A stretch of 64,000 nt of DNA from Streptomyces sp. PT12 (lineage in GTDB: Bacteria > Actinomycetota > Actinomycetes > Streptomycetales > Streptomycetaceae): contig NZ_QEST01000129.1 in the NCBI RefSeq assembly GCF_003311645.1, forward strand, positions 124,001-188,000. Reading direction: 5' to 3'. The translations under genes were made by a program, and so were the position numbers. Under the pieces are notes generated by a model. It searched no databases and was not told the origin of the DNA. It worked only from the letters and a program-made list of their open reading frames with translations. This document shows, one piece after another, positions 15,697 through 24,191 of this stretch (position 1 is its first letter; every line of letters starts with the position of its first letter).

Positions 15697-16251
15697 ATGA
15701 TCGAGATCCCCTCCGACCTGCACCCCGACCTCGTTCCGCTGGCCTGGCTGCTCGGCACGTGGCAGGGCGCGGGCGTGGCCGAGCTCGACACGTCGTGCAA
15801 CTTCGGGCAGGAGGCGTCGTTCACCCACGACGGCCGTGACTTCCTCGCGTACGCGTCGCGCACCTGGGTGCTCGACGCCGAGGGCCAGCGGCAGCGCCCG
15901 CTCGAATCCGAGCACGGCTTCTGGCGCGTCAGCGAGCGCCAGGTCGAGGCCGTCATGATCCGCGACGACGGCGTGGCCGAGGTCTGGTACGGCGAGCTGG
16001 CCGAGGGCAAGCCGCAGATCGACCTGGTCACGGACGCGGTGGCGCGCACGCAACGCTCGGCCCCCTACTCCGGCGGCAAGCGGCTCTACGGCTATGTGAA
16101 CGGCGACCTGCTGTGGGTCGGCGAGAAGGCGACGCCGTCGGCGCCGCTCAAGCCGTACATGTCGGCGCACCTGAAGAAGGCGGTGGACCCCAGGGAGTGG
16201 GTCGCCGACCTCAAGGACCTGCCCGACGACGGAATCACATTCTTCCGCTGA
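15697..16251 (+). CDS. FABP / nitrobindin-like haem-binding beta-barrel protein
   Basis: 184 residues of the DUF1794 (THAP4/nitrobindin-like) family: DLVPLAWLLGTWQGAGVAEL carries the GxWxGxGxx signature, and YMSAHLKKAVDPREWVADL is the conserved C-terminal part. Characterised relatives bind ferric haem in a beta-barrel and isomerise peroxynitrite to nitrate. Whether the haem ligand is kept cannot be judged by eye. The ATG lies one base after the stop of the membrane microprotein gene. Confidence 0.9.
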   Translation: MIEIPSDLHPDLVPLAWLLGTWQGAGVAELDTSCNFGQEASFTHDGRDFLAYASRTWVLDAEGQRQRPLESEHGFWRVSERQVEAVMIRDDGVAEVWYGELAEGKPQIDLVTDAVARTQRSAPYSGGKRLYGYVNGDLLWVGEKATPSAPLKPYMSAHLKKAVDPREWVADLKDLPDDGITFFR

Positions 16252-16740
16252 CCCACGCGGCACGCGGCACGCTGCCGCTGTGGCTACCATGCCCACCCCC
16301 ATCACACGCCCGCGAGCCCAACTGCCCCCAGCGGAAGACGCGCCGACCGCAGGCCGCCGAAGCGACACCGGGCGCAGCCCGGCAACCGGCCAACGCCACC
16401 CCGCGGCGCACCACCGCTGCGCAGCAGCCCCCGTGCAGCGGGAAACCCGGCGACGGGCCGACGCCGCCCAGCGCCGCAGCTCCGCGCAGCGGAGACTTCA
16501 CCGACCGCAAGGCGCCAACGGCCGCCTGGCACACCTCCGTTACAGCACAGCGCCCCCGCGCAGCGGAGAACCCGGCGACGGGCCAGCCCCGCACCGCAGC
16601 CCCCGCGCAGCGGGAAACCCGGCGACGGGCCGACGCCGCCCAGCGCCGCAGCTCCGCGCAGCGGAGACTTCACCGGCCCCGACGAACACCACCCGCACCT
16701 TGTCAACCGGGGCCAGCCACAACGTCGGTCCCCCGGAGGG
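16252..16740. repeat. Intergenic repeat block with an 80-bp near-perfect duplication
   Basis: 489 bases without a credible gene between the nitrobindin-like gene and the convergent SDR gene. Segments 16424-16503 and 16596-16675 are identical except for one base. A partial copy (about 37 bases) lies at 16548-16584. Inside them are five small hairpins of the form CTCCGC-GCA-GCGGAG or CCCGC-GCA-GCGGG, at about 16429, 16479, 16554, 16601 and 16651. Confidence 0.9.
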
Positions 16741-17496
16741 TCACAGCGTGGGGAGTGCCCCGCCGTCGACCGGGATCAGGGCGCCGGTGACATAGCTCGC
16801 CGCGGGCGAGAGCAAGAACGCGGCCACCCTGCCGAACTCCTCCGGCTGCCCGTAGCGGCCCAGCGGGATCGACGCGAGCGTGCGGGCGCGCCCCTCCTGG
16901 CCGCTCGAAGCATCGAGCTCCCTGATGCGGTCGGTGAGCACCCGCCCCGGCAGCAGCCCGAAGACGCGCACGCCGCGCGGGCCCACCTCGTCGGCCAGGT
17001 CCTTGGCCGCCATCGCGAGGCCGGGGCGCAGGCCGTTGGAGATGCCGAGGCCCCGGATCGGGGAGCGGGCCGAGCTGGAGAGCACCAGGCCGACCGCGCC
17101 GCCGTCGCCCAGCCTGCCGACCAGTGTGCGGGCGGCGCGCACCGCGCCGAGGAAGACCGTTTCGAACGCCGCGCGCCACTGCTCGTCCGTCGCCGCGGCG
17201 ACCGAGCCGGGCGGGGGGCCGCCCACCGAGAGCAGCCCGCCGTCGAGGCGGCCGAAGCCCGACAGCGCCGTCTCCACCAGCCGCTCGGCCGTGTCGGGCG
17301 CCGCGAGGTCCGCCTCTATGCCGATCGCCCGGTCCGCGCCGCCGAGCTGGGCGACCGCCGAGGTCACCTTCTCCTCATGGCGCGAGGAGATCACCACGCG
17401 CGCCCCCTCGTCCACCAACGCGCGGGCCGTTGCCAGTCCGAGCCCCCTGCTACCGCCCGTCACCACATAGACCCGATCCGCGAGCCCCAGATCCAT
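16741..17496 (-). CDS. Short-chain dehydrogenase/reductase
   Basis: 251-residue SDR. The cofactor motif VVTGGSRGLGLATARAL fits NAD(P) binding, LVLSSSARSP holds the catalytic serine region, and PGRVLTDRIREL follows. The usual catalytic YxxxK is not obvious: the place holds ISNGLRPGLAMAAKDLA, so the tyrosine appears replaced while a lysine is kept. It may be an atypical or weakly active SDR. GGGAG lies 7 bases before ATG 17496. The gene is divergent from nur. Confidence 0.9.
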   Translation of the reverse strand: MDLGLADRVYVVTGGSRGLGLATARALVDEGARVVISSRHEEKVTSAVAQLGGADRAIGIEADLAAPDTAERLVETALSGFGRLDGGLLSVGGPPPGSVAAATDEQWRAAFETVFLGAVRAARTLVGRLGDGGAVGLVLSSSARSPIRGLGISNGLRPGLAMAAKDLADEVGPRGVRVFGLLPGRVLTDRIRELDASSGQEGRARTLASIPLGRYGQPEEFGRVAAFLLSPAASYVTGALIPVDGGALPTL

Positions 17497-17734
17497 CGCG
17501 CCGCTCCCTTTCTCTCGCCCGTCGCAACGTTGCCCATACTCCCAGCGGTCTCCCGGGCATCCCGCGGGCGACCGCCGCGTCGCTCCCGACGACCGCCCGC
17601 GGCCGTCTCGGGCGGCGGCACTTACGGCGGTTTGACAGCCGAGGCCCCAGGATGGGGCCTGCCTCCTCGCACGGACCCCGTCGCGTCCCCTCGGGCGGGG
17701 TCCGTGCCCTTCGTTCCCTCTTACACTGGGCCAG

Positions 17735-18184
17735 GTGGTGAGCACTGACTGGAAGACCGACCTACGCAACCGCGGCTATCGCCTGACGCCTCAGCGGCAG
17801 CTGGTGCTTGAGGCTGTCGAAAAGCTCGACCACTCCACGCCCGAGGACATCCTCACCGAGGTCCGCCGCACCGCGGGCGGGGTGAACATCTCGACGGTCT
17901 ACCGCACGTTGGAGCTCCTGGAGGAGCTGGGCCTGGTGTCGCACACGCACCTGGGCCACGGCGCCCCGACGTACCACCTGGCCGAGCGGCACGACCATCT
18001 GCACCTGATGTGCCGGGACTGCGAGTCGGTGATCGAGGCGGACCTGGAGGTGGCCGCCCCGTTCGCCGAGGAGCTGCGCCGCCGCTTCGGCTTCGAGACC
18101 GACCTGCGGCACTTCGCCATCTTCGGCCGCTGCGGGGACTGCGCGGCCGCCGCTCCCGGCCGGGATCCCGCCGACGAGTCGTAG
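17735..18184 (+). CDS. nur: Nickel-responsive Fur-family regulator Nur
   Basis: 149 residues. VSTDWKTDLRNRGYRLTPQR, TPEDILTEVRR and NISTVYRTLELLEELGLVSH form the Fur-type winged helix. The metal region shows HLGHGAPTYHLAERHDHLHL and CRDC, and FGRCGDC carries the second Cys pair. The match to the S. coelicolor Nur I remember is close over the whole length. Nur with nickel represses nickel uptake genes and sodF and indirectly raises sodN. GTG 17735 is chosen for this match; a -10-like TACACT lies just upstream, so the mRNA may be leaderless. Confidence 0.93.
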   Translation: MVSTDWKTDLRNRGYRLTPQRQLVLEAVEKLDHSTPEDILTEVRRTAGGVNISTVYRTLELLEELGLVSHTHLGHGAPTYHLAERHDHLHLMCRDCESVIEADLEVAAPFAEELRRRFGFETDLRHFAIFGRCGDCAAAAPGRDPADES

Positions 18185-18193
18185 GCTGGCGTC

Positions 18194-19168
18194 ATGCCGT
18201 CGTATGCGAGCCCGCTGCTCTCCCTGCCAGGAGCCGTCGCCGCCGATGCCCCGGACGCCGGGGTCGCCGCGCACTACGGGGACCTCTTCAAGGAGCAACG
18301 GGCGCTTGCCGCCGGCGAGGGCTTTGTCGACCTGTCGCACCGCGAGATCGTGACGGTCACGGGCCCCGACCGGCTCTCCTGGCTGCACCTGCTGCTCACC
18401 CAGCACGTCTCCGAGCTGGCGCCCGGGCACGCCACCGAGGCGTTGATCCTCTCCGCCAAGGGCCATATCGAGCACGCGCTCTACCTCGTGGACGACGGCG
18501 GGACGGTGTGGCTGCACACCGAGCCCGGCCAGGCCGATTCGCTGATCGCGTACCTGGAGAGCATGAAGTTCTTCTACCGCGTCGACGTCGCCGACCGCAC
18601 GGGCGAGTTCGCCGTGGTGCACCTGCCCGCGGGCTCGATCGCGCCCGCGCCCGACGGCGCCGTGGTGCGCGAGACGCCGCACGGCCGCGACCTCTTCGTG
18701 CCGCGCGGCGAGCTGGCCGCGTTCGCCGAGGGCGTCGGCCAGCCCATCGGCGTGCTGGCGTACGAGGCGCTGCGCGTCGAGGGGCACAGGCCAAGGCTCG
18801 GCCGGGAGACCGACCACCGCACGATCCCGCACGAGCTGGGCTGGCTCGACTCCGCGGTGCACCTCCACAAGGGCTGCTACCGGGGCCAGGAAACGGTGGC
18901 CCGCGTGCAGAACCTCGGCCGTCCGCCGCGCCGCCTGGTGTTCCTGCACCTGGACGGCAGCGAGGTCACGCTGCCCGAGCACGGCGCCGAGGTGCGGCTG
19001 GCCGCCGAAGGCGGCGATGGCCGCGTGCTCGGCTTCGTCACCACGTCGGCCCGCCACCACGAGCTCGGCCCGATCGCGCTGGCCCTCGTCAAGCGGAACG
19101 TCCCCGAGGACGCCGAGCTGCTGGCCGGGGGCACCCCGGCGGCGCAGGAGGTCATCGTCGCGGCCTGA
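18194..19168 (+). CDS. YgfZ/GcvT-like folate-binding protein
   Basis: 324 residues of the YgfZ/GcvT family. FVDLSHREIVTVTGPDRL opens the folate-binding fold, and the YgfZ signature KGCYRGQETVARVQNLG is intact, including its cysteine. YgfZ proteins help assemble or repair certain iron-sulfur enzymes using folate. The gene starts 9 bases after the nur stop, so the two may be cotranscribed; GTAGGC is the only ribosome-binding-like element. Confidence 0.93.
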   Translation: MPSYASPLLSLPGAVAADAPDAGVAAHYGDLFKEQRALAAGEGFVDLSHREIVTVTGPDRLSWLHLLLTQHVSELAPGHATEALILSAKGHIEHALYLVDDGGTVWLHTEPGQADSLIAYLESMKFFYRVDVADRTGEFAVVHLPAGSIAPAPDGAVVRETPHGRDLFVPRGELAAFAEGVGQPIGVLAYEALRVEGHRPRLGRETDHRTIPHELGWLDSAVHLHKGCYRGQETVARVQNLGRPPRRLVFLHLDGSEVTLPEHGAEVRLAAEGGDGRVLGFVTTSARHHELGPIALALVKRNVPEDAELLAGGTPAAQEVIVAA

Positions 19169-19200
19169 GGCCGCGCAGAACCCCGGAGCTGATCCCCGGC

Positions 19201-19626
19201 TCAGATCTCCAGGAGAACGGTGAAGGGCCCGTCGTTGGTCAGCGAGACACGCATCGACGCGCCGAAGCGGCCCGTCTCCACCGTGGCGCCGAGATCGCGC
19301 AGCCGCTCGACCACCAACTCCACCAGTGGCTCGGCGACTTCGCCCGGCGCCGCGGCGCTCCACGTGGGGCGGCGCCCCTTTCGGGCGTCACCGTAGAGAG
19401 TGAACTGGGAGACCACGAGGAGCGGCGCGTTGACGTCCGAGCACGACTTCTCGCCGTCGAGCACCCGCAGGGTCCACAGCTTGCGGGCGAGGGCGGCGGC
19501 CGTTTCCTCCGTGTCCCCGTGGGTGGCGCCCACCAGCACACACAGGCCCTGGCCCACGATCTCACCGACAGTCTCGCCGCCCACCTCGACGGCCGCGCCG
19601 TCCACCCGCTGCACCACAGCTCGCAT
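19201..19626 (-). CDS. dtd: D-aminoacyl-tRNA deacylase
   Basis: 141 residues, the normal family size. [17 protein letters not shown] at the start, [16 protein letters not shown] in the middle (conserved SQFTLYGD) and [16 protein letters not shown] at the end are the DTD signatures. The latter is the NxGP-type motif with D in place of V. The enzyme removes D-amino acids (and glycine from tRNA-Ala) from mischarged tRNA. ATG 19626 is preferred over ATG 19635 because homologues begin MRAVVQRV. The gene converges with ygfZ-like and is divergent from rsiG. Confidence 0.95.
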   Translation of the reverse strand: MRAVVQRVDGAAVEVGGETVGEIVGQGLCVLVGATHGDTEETAAALARKLWTLRVLDGEKSCSDVNAPLLVVSQFTLYGDARKGRRPTWSAAAPGEVAEPLVELVVERLRDLGATVETGRFGASMRVSLTNDGPFTVLLEI

Positions 19627-19780
19627 GCGGGCCATGATGCCGGAACGTTCGTGCGCGGCGCGCGCGCCCGCCGGATGGGTGCCGGATCGCTGCGGTGGCC
19701 CGGCGCGCGGTGACACGATGCATGCACGGGGTACGTACCGCGCTACCGCACCACAACGGGGACGAGGGGACTAAAACCGC

Positions 19781-20305
19781 ATGATCACACCGGGTTCCGG
19801 TACGCGCAGCGCTCCGTGGAACGCCACGCGGCCCGAGCTGGCCGAGCTGTCCCTGCCCGAGCTGCGCACGCTGCGCCGCGCGGCGCAGCGCGAGGAGGCC
19901 GATCTGAGCTTTGTGCGGCGGCTGTTGCAGGGGCGCATCGACATCCTCGAGGCCGAGCGGCGCAGGCGCGTCACGCAGGAGCCGGGGCCGCTCGACCAGC
20001 TGCCGCGCATCCTGGCCGACGGCCCGTCGCGGCACCGCTCGTCGGCGCGGCATGTGACGTTGGGCACGCCGCTGAGCGAGGAGTACCGGCAGCTGACCGA
20101 GGAGATGCTGGGCGAGGTCGAGCTGTCGGACCTGACGGCCCTCGACGACGACGAGCTGATGGACGCGCTGGGGCGGCTCGCCCGCTGGGAGGCGCGGGTC
20201 TCGCGGCGGCGGCAGGCGCTGCACCGGAGGGCGGACGACTGCGGGGCCGAGATCGCCCGCAGGTACCGTGAGGGCGAGGCGCAGGTCGACGACCTGCTGT
20301 CCTGA
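19781..20305 (+). CDS. rsiG: RsiG, c-di-GMP-dependent anti-sigma factor for WhiG
   Basis: 174 residues forming two long helices with a short linker. The RsiG signature E(x3)S(x2)R(x3)Q(x3)D occurs at E39, S43, R46, Q50, D54. A second copy is at E137, S141, R144, H148, D152, with His replacing Gln. RsiG armed with c-di-GMP binds sigma-WhiG and blocks sporulation gene expression until c-di-GMP falls. ATG 19781 follows a GAGGGGA element at 10 bases. The neighbours dtd and an asparaginase gene match the context I recall from other Streptomyces. Confidence 0.93.
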   Translation: MITPGSGTRSAPWNATRPELAELSLPELRTLRRAAQREEADLSFVRRLLQGRIDILEAERRRRVTQEPGPLDQLPRILADGPSRHRSSARHVTLGTPLSEEYRQLTEEMLGEVELSDLTALDDDELMDALGRLARWEARVSRRRQALHRRADDCGAEIARRYREGEAQVDDLLS

Positions 20306-20323
20306 CCGAAAGGCTGGTATGTC

Positions 20324-21211
20324 ATGTCCGTGCCGTCGCCCGTGCTCGCGGAGGTGGTCCGTTCGGGCTTCGTCGAGGGGAGGCACCATGGCTCGCTCGT
20401 GGTGCTCGCGGCCGACGGCTCCGTGGAACGGGCCCTGGGGGACGTGGAGTCGCCCGTCTTCCCGCGCTCGAGCAACAAGCCGATGCAGGCGGCCGGGATG
20501 CTGCGGACCGGGCTCGACCTGTCGGGGGCCAGGCTGGCGATCGCGGCGGGGAGCCACGCGGGCGAGGACTTCCACCGCGAGCTGGTGACCCGGATGCTGG
20601 CCGAGCGCGGGCTGACGGCTGAGGCGCTGCGGTGCCCGCCCGACCCAACGCCCACCGCGATGAACTGCTCGGGCAAGCACGCGGGGATGCTCGCGGCCTG
20701 CGTGGTCAACGGCTGGCCCGTGGACAGCTATCCCGACCCCGGGCACCCGCTCCAGGTCGCGCTGCGGGAGGCGGTCGAGGCGGCCACGGGGGAGACGGTC
20801 GCGCACACCGGCGTGGACGGCTGCGGCGCACCCCTGTTCGCGCTGTCGCTCACGGGGCTTGCGCGGGCGTTCCGGGCGTTCGTGCTGGCCGAGCCCGGCA
20901 GCGCGGAACGGCGGGTGGCGGACGCGATGCGCGCGCACCCCGCGTATGTGGCGGGCACGGGCCGCGCGGACACCGTGCTGATGACCAAGGTGCCGGGGCT
21001 GCTGGCCAAGGGCGGCGCGGAGGGCGTGCAGGCGGTGGCGCTGCCGGACGGGCGGGCGCTGGCCCTCAAGATCGACGACGGCGCGGCCCGGGCCAGGGGC
21101 CCGGTCCTGGCGGCGGCCCTCGCGGGCCTCGGCGCCCCCGCGCACGGCCTCCCCGAGGAGCGCATACTCGGCGGCGGCCGACCCGTGGGCGAGGTCCGCG
21201 CGGTCATCTGA
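20324..21211 (+). CDS. L-asparaginase (R. etli AnsA / asparaginase II type)
   Basis: 295 residues of the asparaginase_II family, unrelated to the E. coli enzymes. Serine-lysine motifs appear as PRSSNKPMQAAG (about residue 48) and MNCSGKHAGM (about 112). GVDGCGAPLFALS (about 165) carries the conserved cysteine, and a late glycine-rich RILGGGRPVGEV closes the protein. It hydrolyses asparagine to aspartate and ammonia, probably in the cytoplasm since no signal peptide is seen. The start lies 18 bases after the rsiG stop, so the two may be cotranscribed. Confidence 0.9.
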   Translation: MSVPSPVLAEVVRSGFVEGRHHGSLVVLAADGSVERALGDVESPVFPRSSNKPMQAAGMLRTGLDLSGARLAIAAGSHAGEDFHRELVTRMLAERGLTAEALRCPPDPTPTAMNCSGKHAGMLAACVVNGWPVDSYPDPGHPLQVALREAVEAATGETVAHTGVDGCGAPLFALSLTGLARAFRAFVLAEPGSAERRVADAMRAHPAYVAGTGRADTVLMTKVPGLLAKGGAEGVQAVALPDGRALALKIDDGAARARGPVLAAALAGLGAPAHGLPEERILGGGRPVGEVRAVI

Positions 21212-21299
21212 ACGCCGCGGCCACGGCGAACGCCACGCCCCCCGGGGATTCGATCGCGTCCACACGCGGACCTTATGGGCGGCTTCGTACGCTGAGGGC

Positions 21300-21569
21300 G
21301 TGAGCGGGAAAGTGACACGGGCGAGAGCGACACAGACGAAGGAGGCCGGGTCCGGGTCCGGGGGCCCCGGCGCGGGGGCAGGGTCAAGGGCTGGCCCTGA
21401 GGCGGGAGTTGGCGTGGGGTCGGGCGCGGGCTTTGAGCGCGTGCACGGGCGGCTCAAGGCGCTCGACACGGACATCGCGCGGCTCAGGGAGTCCATCGCG
21501 GAGCTGCGGCGGACGATCGACAGCCATCAGCAGGAGGTCACGGCGGCGCTGTCGGGCCGTCGGGGGTGA
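21300..21569 (+). CDS. Small protein with C-terminal coiled coil, function unknown
   Basis: About 89 residues if GTG 21300 is used. The first 45 are Gly/Ala/Ser-rich low complexity. The rest forms a clear heptad helix: FERVHGRLKALDTDIARL, then RESIAELRRTIDSHQQEV. No family is recognised. The coiled coil suggests a real gene, while the start is uncertain and no strong ribosome binding site is seen. It lies between the asparaginase and acetyltransferase genes on the same strand. Confidence 0.5.
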   Translation: MSGKVTRARATQTKEAGSGSGGPGAGAGSRAGPEAGVGVGSGAGFERVHGRLKALDTDIARLRESIAELRRTIDSHQQEVTAALSGRRG

Positions 21570-21631
21570 GGGGGCGCGGGGTGGGCGAATTGGCTTGGCT
21601 TGCCACCGGGGGAAGCTCGTAGTCTGCGGAC

Positions 21632-22879
21632 ATGGATCCGCACATTCGTTCTGTGGCCGGGAGCCGCGCCGATTCCGAGGCATGGCTCAGGGCCGTTTCC
21701 ACCGGCTTTCTCCATCCCCCCGACGCCATGGCCGAGACGATGGAGCTGCGTTTGGCCAAGCAGGACTTCGCGAGGGCGATCGGCGCGTTCGACGGGGACC
21801 GCTGCGTGGCGACGTTCCGCAGCTTCGACCAGGAGCTGACCCTCCCCGGCGGGACGGTGACCTCGGCGAACGCCGTCTCCGGGGTGACCGTGACCGCGAC
21901 GCACCGGAGGCGTGGGCTGCTCAGCCGGATGATGGCGCACGACTTGGCCGCCGCGAAGGAGCGCGGGCACGCGGCGGCCACGCTGGTCGCCGCCGAGTAC
22001 GGGATCTACGGGCGGTTCGGCTTCGGCCCGGCCGCCGGGTTCACGCAGTGGCGGGTCCTGAAGAGCCGGGCGGGCCTCGACCCCCGCTGGTCGCTGCCCG
22101 AGGGCGAGGGCACCCTGGCGTTCGTCGACGGGGCCGAGGTGCGCAAGCTGGGGCCCGAGCTGCACGATCGTTTCCGGAAGGGGCAGGCCGGGGCGATCCA
22201 CCGCCCCCCGCTGTTCTGGGAGCGGGCCACGGGCGAGGTCCGGCTCGACCCCGGGCCCTGGCAGGAGCCGTTCCACGCGCTGTACCGGGACGCGGACGGG
22301 GTGCCGCAGGGGCTTGTCACCTTCACCACCGACGACAGGTGGGAGGCCGGGCTGCCCGAGGTGACGGCGGCCGTATCGTCGCTGTTCGCCACGACGCCCG
22401 CCGCCGAGGCCGCCCTGTGGCGCTTCCTGCTGGCCATCGACTGGGTGGCGGCCGTGGACAGCGGGCGCGCGCCGACCGACTCGCTCCTGACGCTGCTGCT
22501 GCCCGACCCCCGCGCCGCGTCTGTCAAGGAGTACGGCGACTTCCTGTGGCTGCGCCCGCTGGATGTGCCGAAGCTGCTGGGCGAGCGGGGCTATGCCGCC
22601 GCGGGGCGGCTGGTGCTCGACGTGAAGGATCCCGCGGGCCTGGCCCAGGGTCGTTTCCTGCTCGACGCCTCCCCCGATGGCGCCACCGCGGCCCCGACGG
22701 CCGAGGCCGCCGATCTGACGCTGGACGCCGGGGTGTTGGCCCGGCTCTCGCTAGGCGATGAGTCGGCCGTGCGGCTCGTGGCCGGGGGCCTGGTGGACGA
22801 GGAAACGCCGGGGGCGGCGGCCCGCGCGGATCTTCTCTTCCGCACGAGCCGCCGCCCTTGGTGCCCCGACATCTTCTGA
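21632..22879 (+). CDS. Eis-like GNAT N-acetyltransferase
   Basis: 415 residues with the Eis layout: N-terminal GNAT domain, second GNAT-like domain and C-terminal sterol-carrier-like domain. The acetyl-CoA loop reads VTVTATHRRRGLLSRMMAHD, and EYGIYGRFGFGPA holds the conserved tyrosine of the active site. The chain ends CPDIF, with the terminal phenylalanine whose carboxylate acts as base in Eis. Relatives acetylate several amines of aminoglycosides or lysine; the native substrate here is unknown. A hairpin at 22925-22952 follows. Confidence 0.92.
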   Translation: MDPHIRSVAGSRADSEAWLRAVSTGFLHPPDAMAETMELRLAKQDFARAIGAFDGDRCVATFRSFDQELTLPGGTVTSANAVSGVTVTATHRRRGLLSRMMAHDLAAAKERGHAAATLVAAEYGIYGRFGFGPAAGFTQWRVLKSRAGLDPRWSLPEGEGTLAFVDGAEVRKLGPELHDRFRKGQAGAIHRPPLFWERATGEVRLDPGPWQEPFHALYRDADGVPQGLVTFTTDDRWEAGLPEVTAAVSSLFATTPAAEAALWRFLLAIDWVAAVDSGRAPTDSLLTLLLPDPRAASVKEYGDFLWLRPLDVPKLLGERGYAAAGRLVLDVKDPAGLAQGRFLLDASPDGATAAPTAEAADLTLDAGVLARLSLGDESAVRLVAGGLVDEETPGAAARADLLFRTSRRPWCPDIF

Positions 22880-22924
22880 TTTTCCGACCGGATTCACGCC
22901 GGACCGCTGACCGGAAACCCGCCC

Positions 22925-22952
22925 GGCTCCGAGACCTGAGGTGATCGGAGCC
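22925..22952 (+). terminator. Hairpin after the Eis-like gene
   Basis: GGCTCCGA and TCGGAGCC form a perfect 8-bp stem around a 12-base loop, 45 bases after the stop. A weak terminator candidate for both converging genes. Confidence 0.5.
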
Positions 22953-22983
22953 AGCGGCGCGTCCGTTCAGGGACAGACGGCTT

Positions 22984-23169
22984 TCAGAGGTTTCCGACCA
23001 ACAGTGTCACCAACACTGTCGAGCCGACGCAGACGCAGGTGTAGTTGCGTGTGCGCACCCCCGTCCGCAGGATCATCAGGCCGATCAGGCCCGGCAGACC
23101 GAACTGAATCTCTACCATCCGTTCCACCGCGATGCCGAAGGCAGCCACGGCGATGGTGGTGACAAGCAT
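22984..23169 (-). CDS. 61-residue two-span membrane protein
   Basis: A small protein with hydrophobic segments LVTTIAVAAFGIAVERMV and FGLPGLIGLMILRTGV, a short polar stretch RTRNYTC, and a third hydrophobic piece VGSTVLVTLLVGNL. GAGGAGGAG lies just before ATG 23169, an excellent ribosome binding site, so the gene is real. It is divergent from the GntR regulator and shares with it the AGTTGG-type repeats. No family is recognised; bacteriocin, holin or signalling peptide roles are possible but unsupported. Confidence 0.75.
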   Translation of the reverse strand: MLVTTIAVAAFGIAVERMVEIQFGLPGLIGLMILRTGVRTRNYTCVCVGSTVLVTLLVGNL

Positions 23170-23211
23170 GACTCCTCCTCACATCACGTCAAGTACGCCG
23201 AACTTCCGAAG

Positions 23212-23268
23212 AGTTGGCTAAGTTGTCCACCAACTATACGCTTGTTTTCCCCAGTTGGCGGGCGCTCG
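23212..23268. promoter_or_regulatory. Operator-like AGTTGG/CCAACT repeats between the small membrane gene and GntR
   Basis: AGTTGG at 23212-23217, CCAACT at 23230-23235 and AGTTGG at 23263-23268 give two overlapping inverted repeats; a shortened AGTTG lies at 23221. They sit between the divergent starts (23169 and 23325). The most likely user is the GntR protein, controlling itself and the small membrane gene. Confidence 0.5.
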
Positions 23269-23324
23269 GAAACGTCCTCATATGAACGTTCCGGATCTGT
23301 CCGAAAGTTGTATGGTGTTGAGCC

Positions 23325-24191
23325 GTGAGTCAGGAGACGGCCCCGGACGGCGACAGCCCGCAGCACGCCGATGACCTGCTCTCTCCCGACCACCTCGCCG
23401 GTGTCCTGCGTGACCGCATACGCTCGGGAGAGCTGCCACGGCACGCCCGGTTGCCCACGCAGCGCGCTCTGGTCGAGGAGTTCGGCGTGAACCGGACGAC
23501 GGTCCGGCAGGCGCTGTCCGTCCTGGAGCGCGAGGGCTACATCAGCGCCAGAGGGCGCGGGGCGCCCGCCGTCGTCAGCTCTCCCGCCGAGGACAGCCCA
23601 CGCCCCGCGGGCGTCGAGGTGGCCGACCGCATCGCGCTGGCGTTCCAGGCCGACGACATCTCCATCGACGCTTTCTGCCTCACCACCGAAACGCTCAACG
23701 CCGCGCTCGCAGCCCCGTTGATCGCCATCTCCACCGGCGAACTGACGCCCGAGTCCATCTCCATTCGGGTGATGCTCCCCAATCCGGATGAGCCACTGGC
23801 ATATCCACGCCTGATTTCCGACCCTTCCGACCGGCGGCCGCTCGCCCGTCTCAGGCAGCTCACGCGCACCTTCTCCACGTCCCTGCGCCACCAGCTGACA
23901 TCGCTCGCGGAGATGGGTCTCGTCGCCAAGGTGAGCGTCGAAATCCGCAGCGTTCCGATCACACCGGTGCAAAAGGTCTACCTGCTCAACGGCTTCGAGG
24001 TGCTGACGGCGTATTACCAGGTCCTTCCCCGCACCGTGGAGTACCAGGAGGAGCAGCTCGAGATCTACGACGTGCTCGGGCTGAACTCAAAGGTATTCCG
24101 CTCCTCCTCCGACACCGCCTTTGTGGAGGAGTCACACCAGTGGTTCGAGTCCCTCTGGTCAACGCTTGCCCAACCGCTCACACTCGGTTAG
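23325..24191 (+). CDS. GntR-family regulator with unusual C-terminal domain
   Basis: 288 residues. Residues 17-75 form the GntR winged helix (LAGVLRDRIRSGELPRHARL, RALVEEFGVNRTTVRQALSV). The remaining 200 residues do not show the FCD, UTRA or aminotransferase signatures. They end in FVEESHQWFESLWSTLAQP, reminiscent of regulators with PLD-like or sugar-sensor C-terminal domains. GTG 23325 follows a -10-like TATGGT, so the mRNA may be leaderless. The HAD gene begins at the very next base after the stop, indicating one operon. Confidence 0.88.
   Translation: MSQETAPDGDSPQHADDLLSPDHLAGVLRDRIRSGELPRHARLPTQRALVEEFGVNRTTVRQALSVLEREGYISARGRGAPAVVSSPAEDSPRPAGVEVADRIALAFQADDISIDAFCLTTETLNAALAAPLIAISTGELTPESISIRVMLPNPDEPLAYPRLISDPSDRRPLARLRQLTRTFSTSLRHQLTSLAEMGLVAKVSVEIRSVPITPVQKVYLLNGFEVLTAYYQVLPRTVEYQEEQLEIYDVLGLNSKVFRSSSDTAFVEESHQWFESLWSTLAQPLTLG

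Noticed and set aside
16424-16675. Spaced hairpins resembling a CRISPR array
   Set aside because: Spacing is irregular, the longest identical unit is 80 bases rather than 28-37, there are no unique spacers of constant size, and no cas genes are near.
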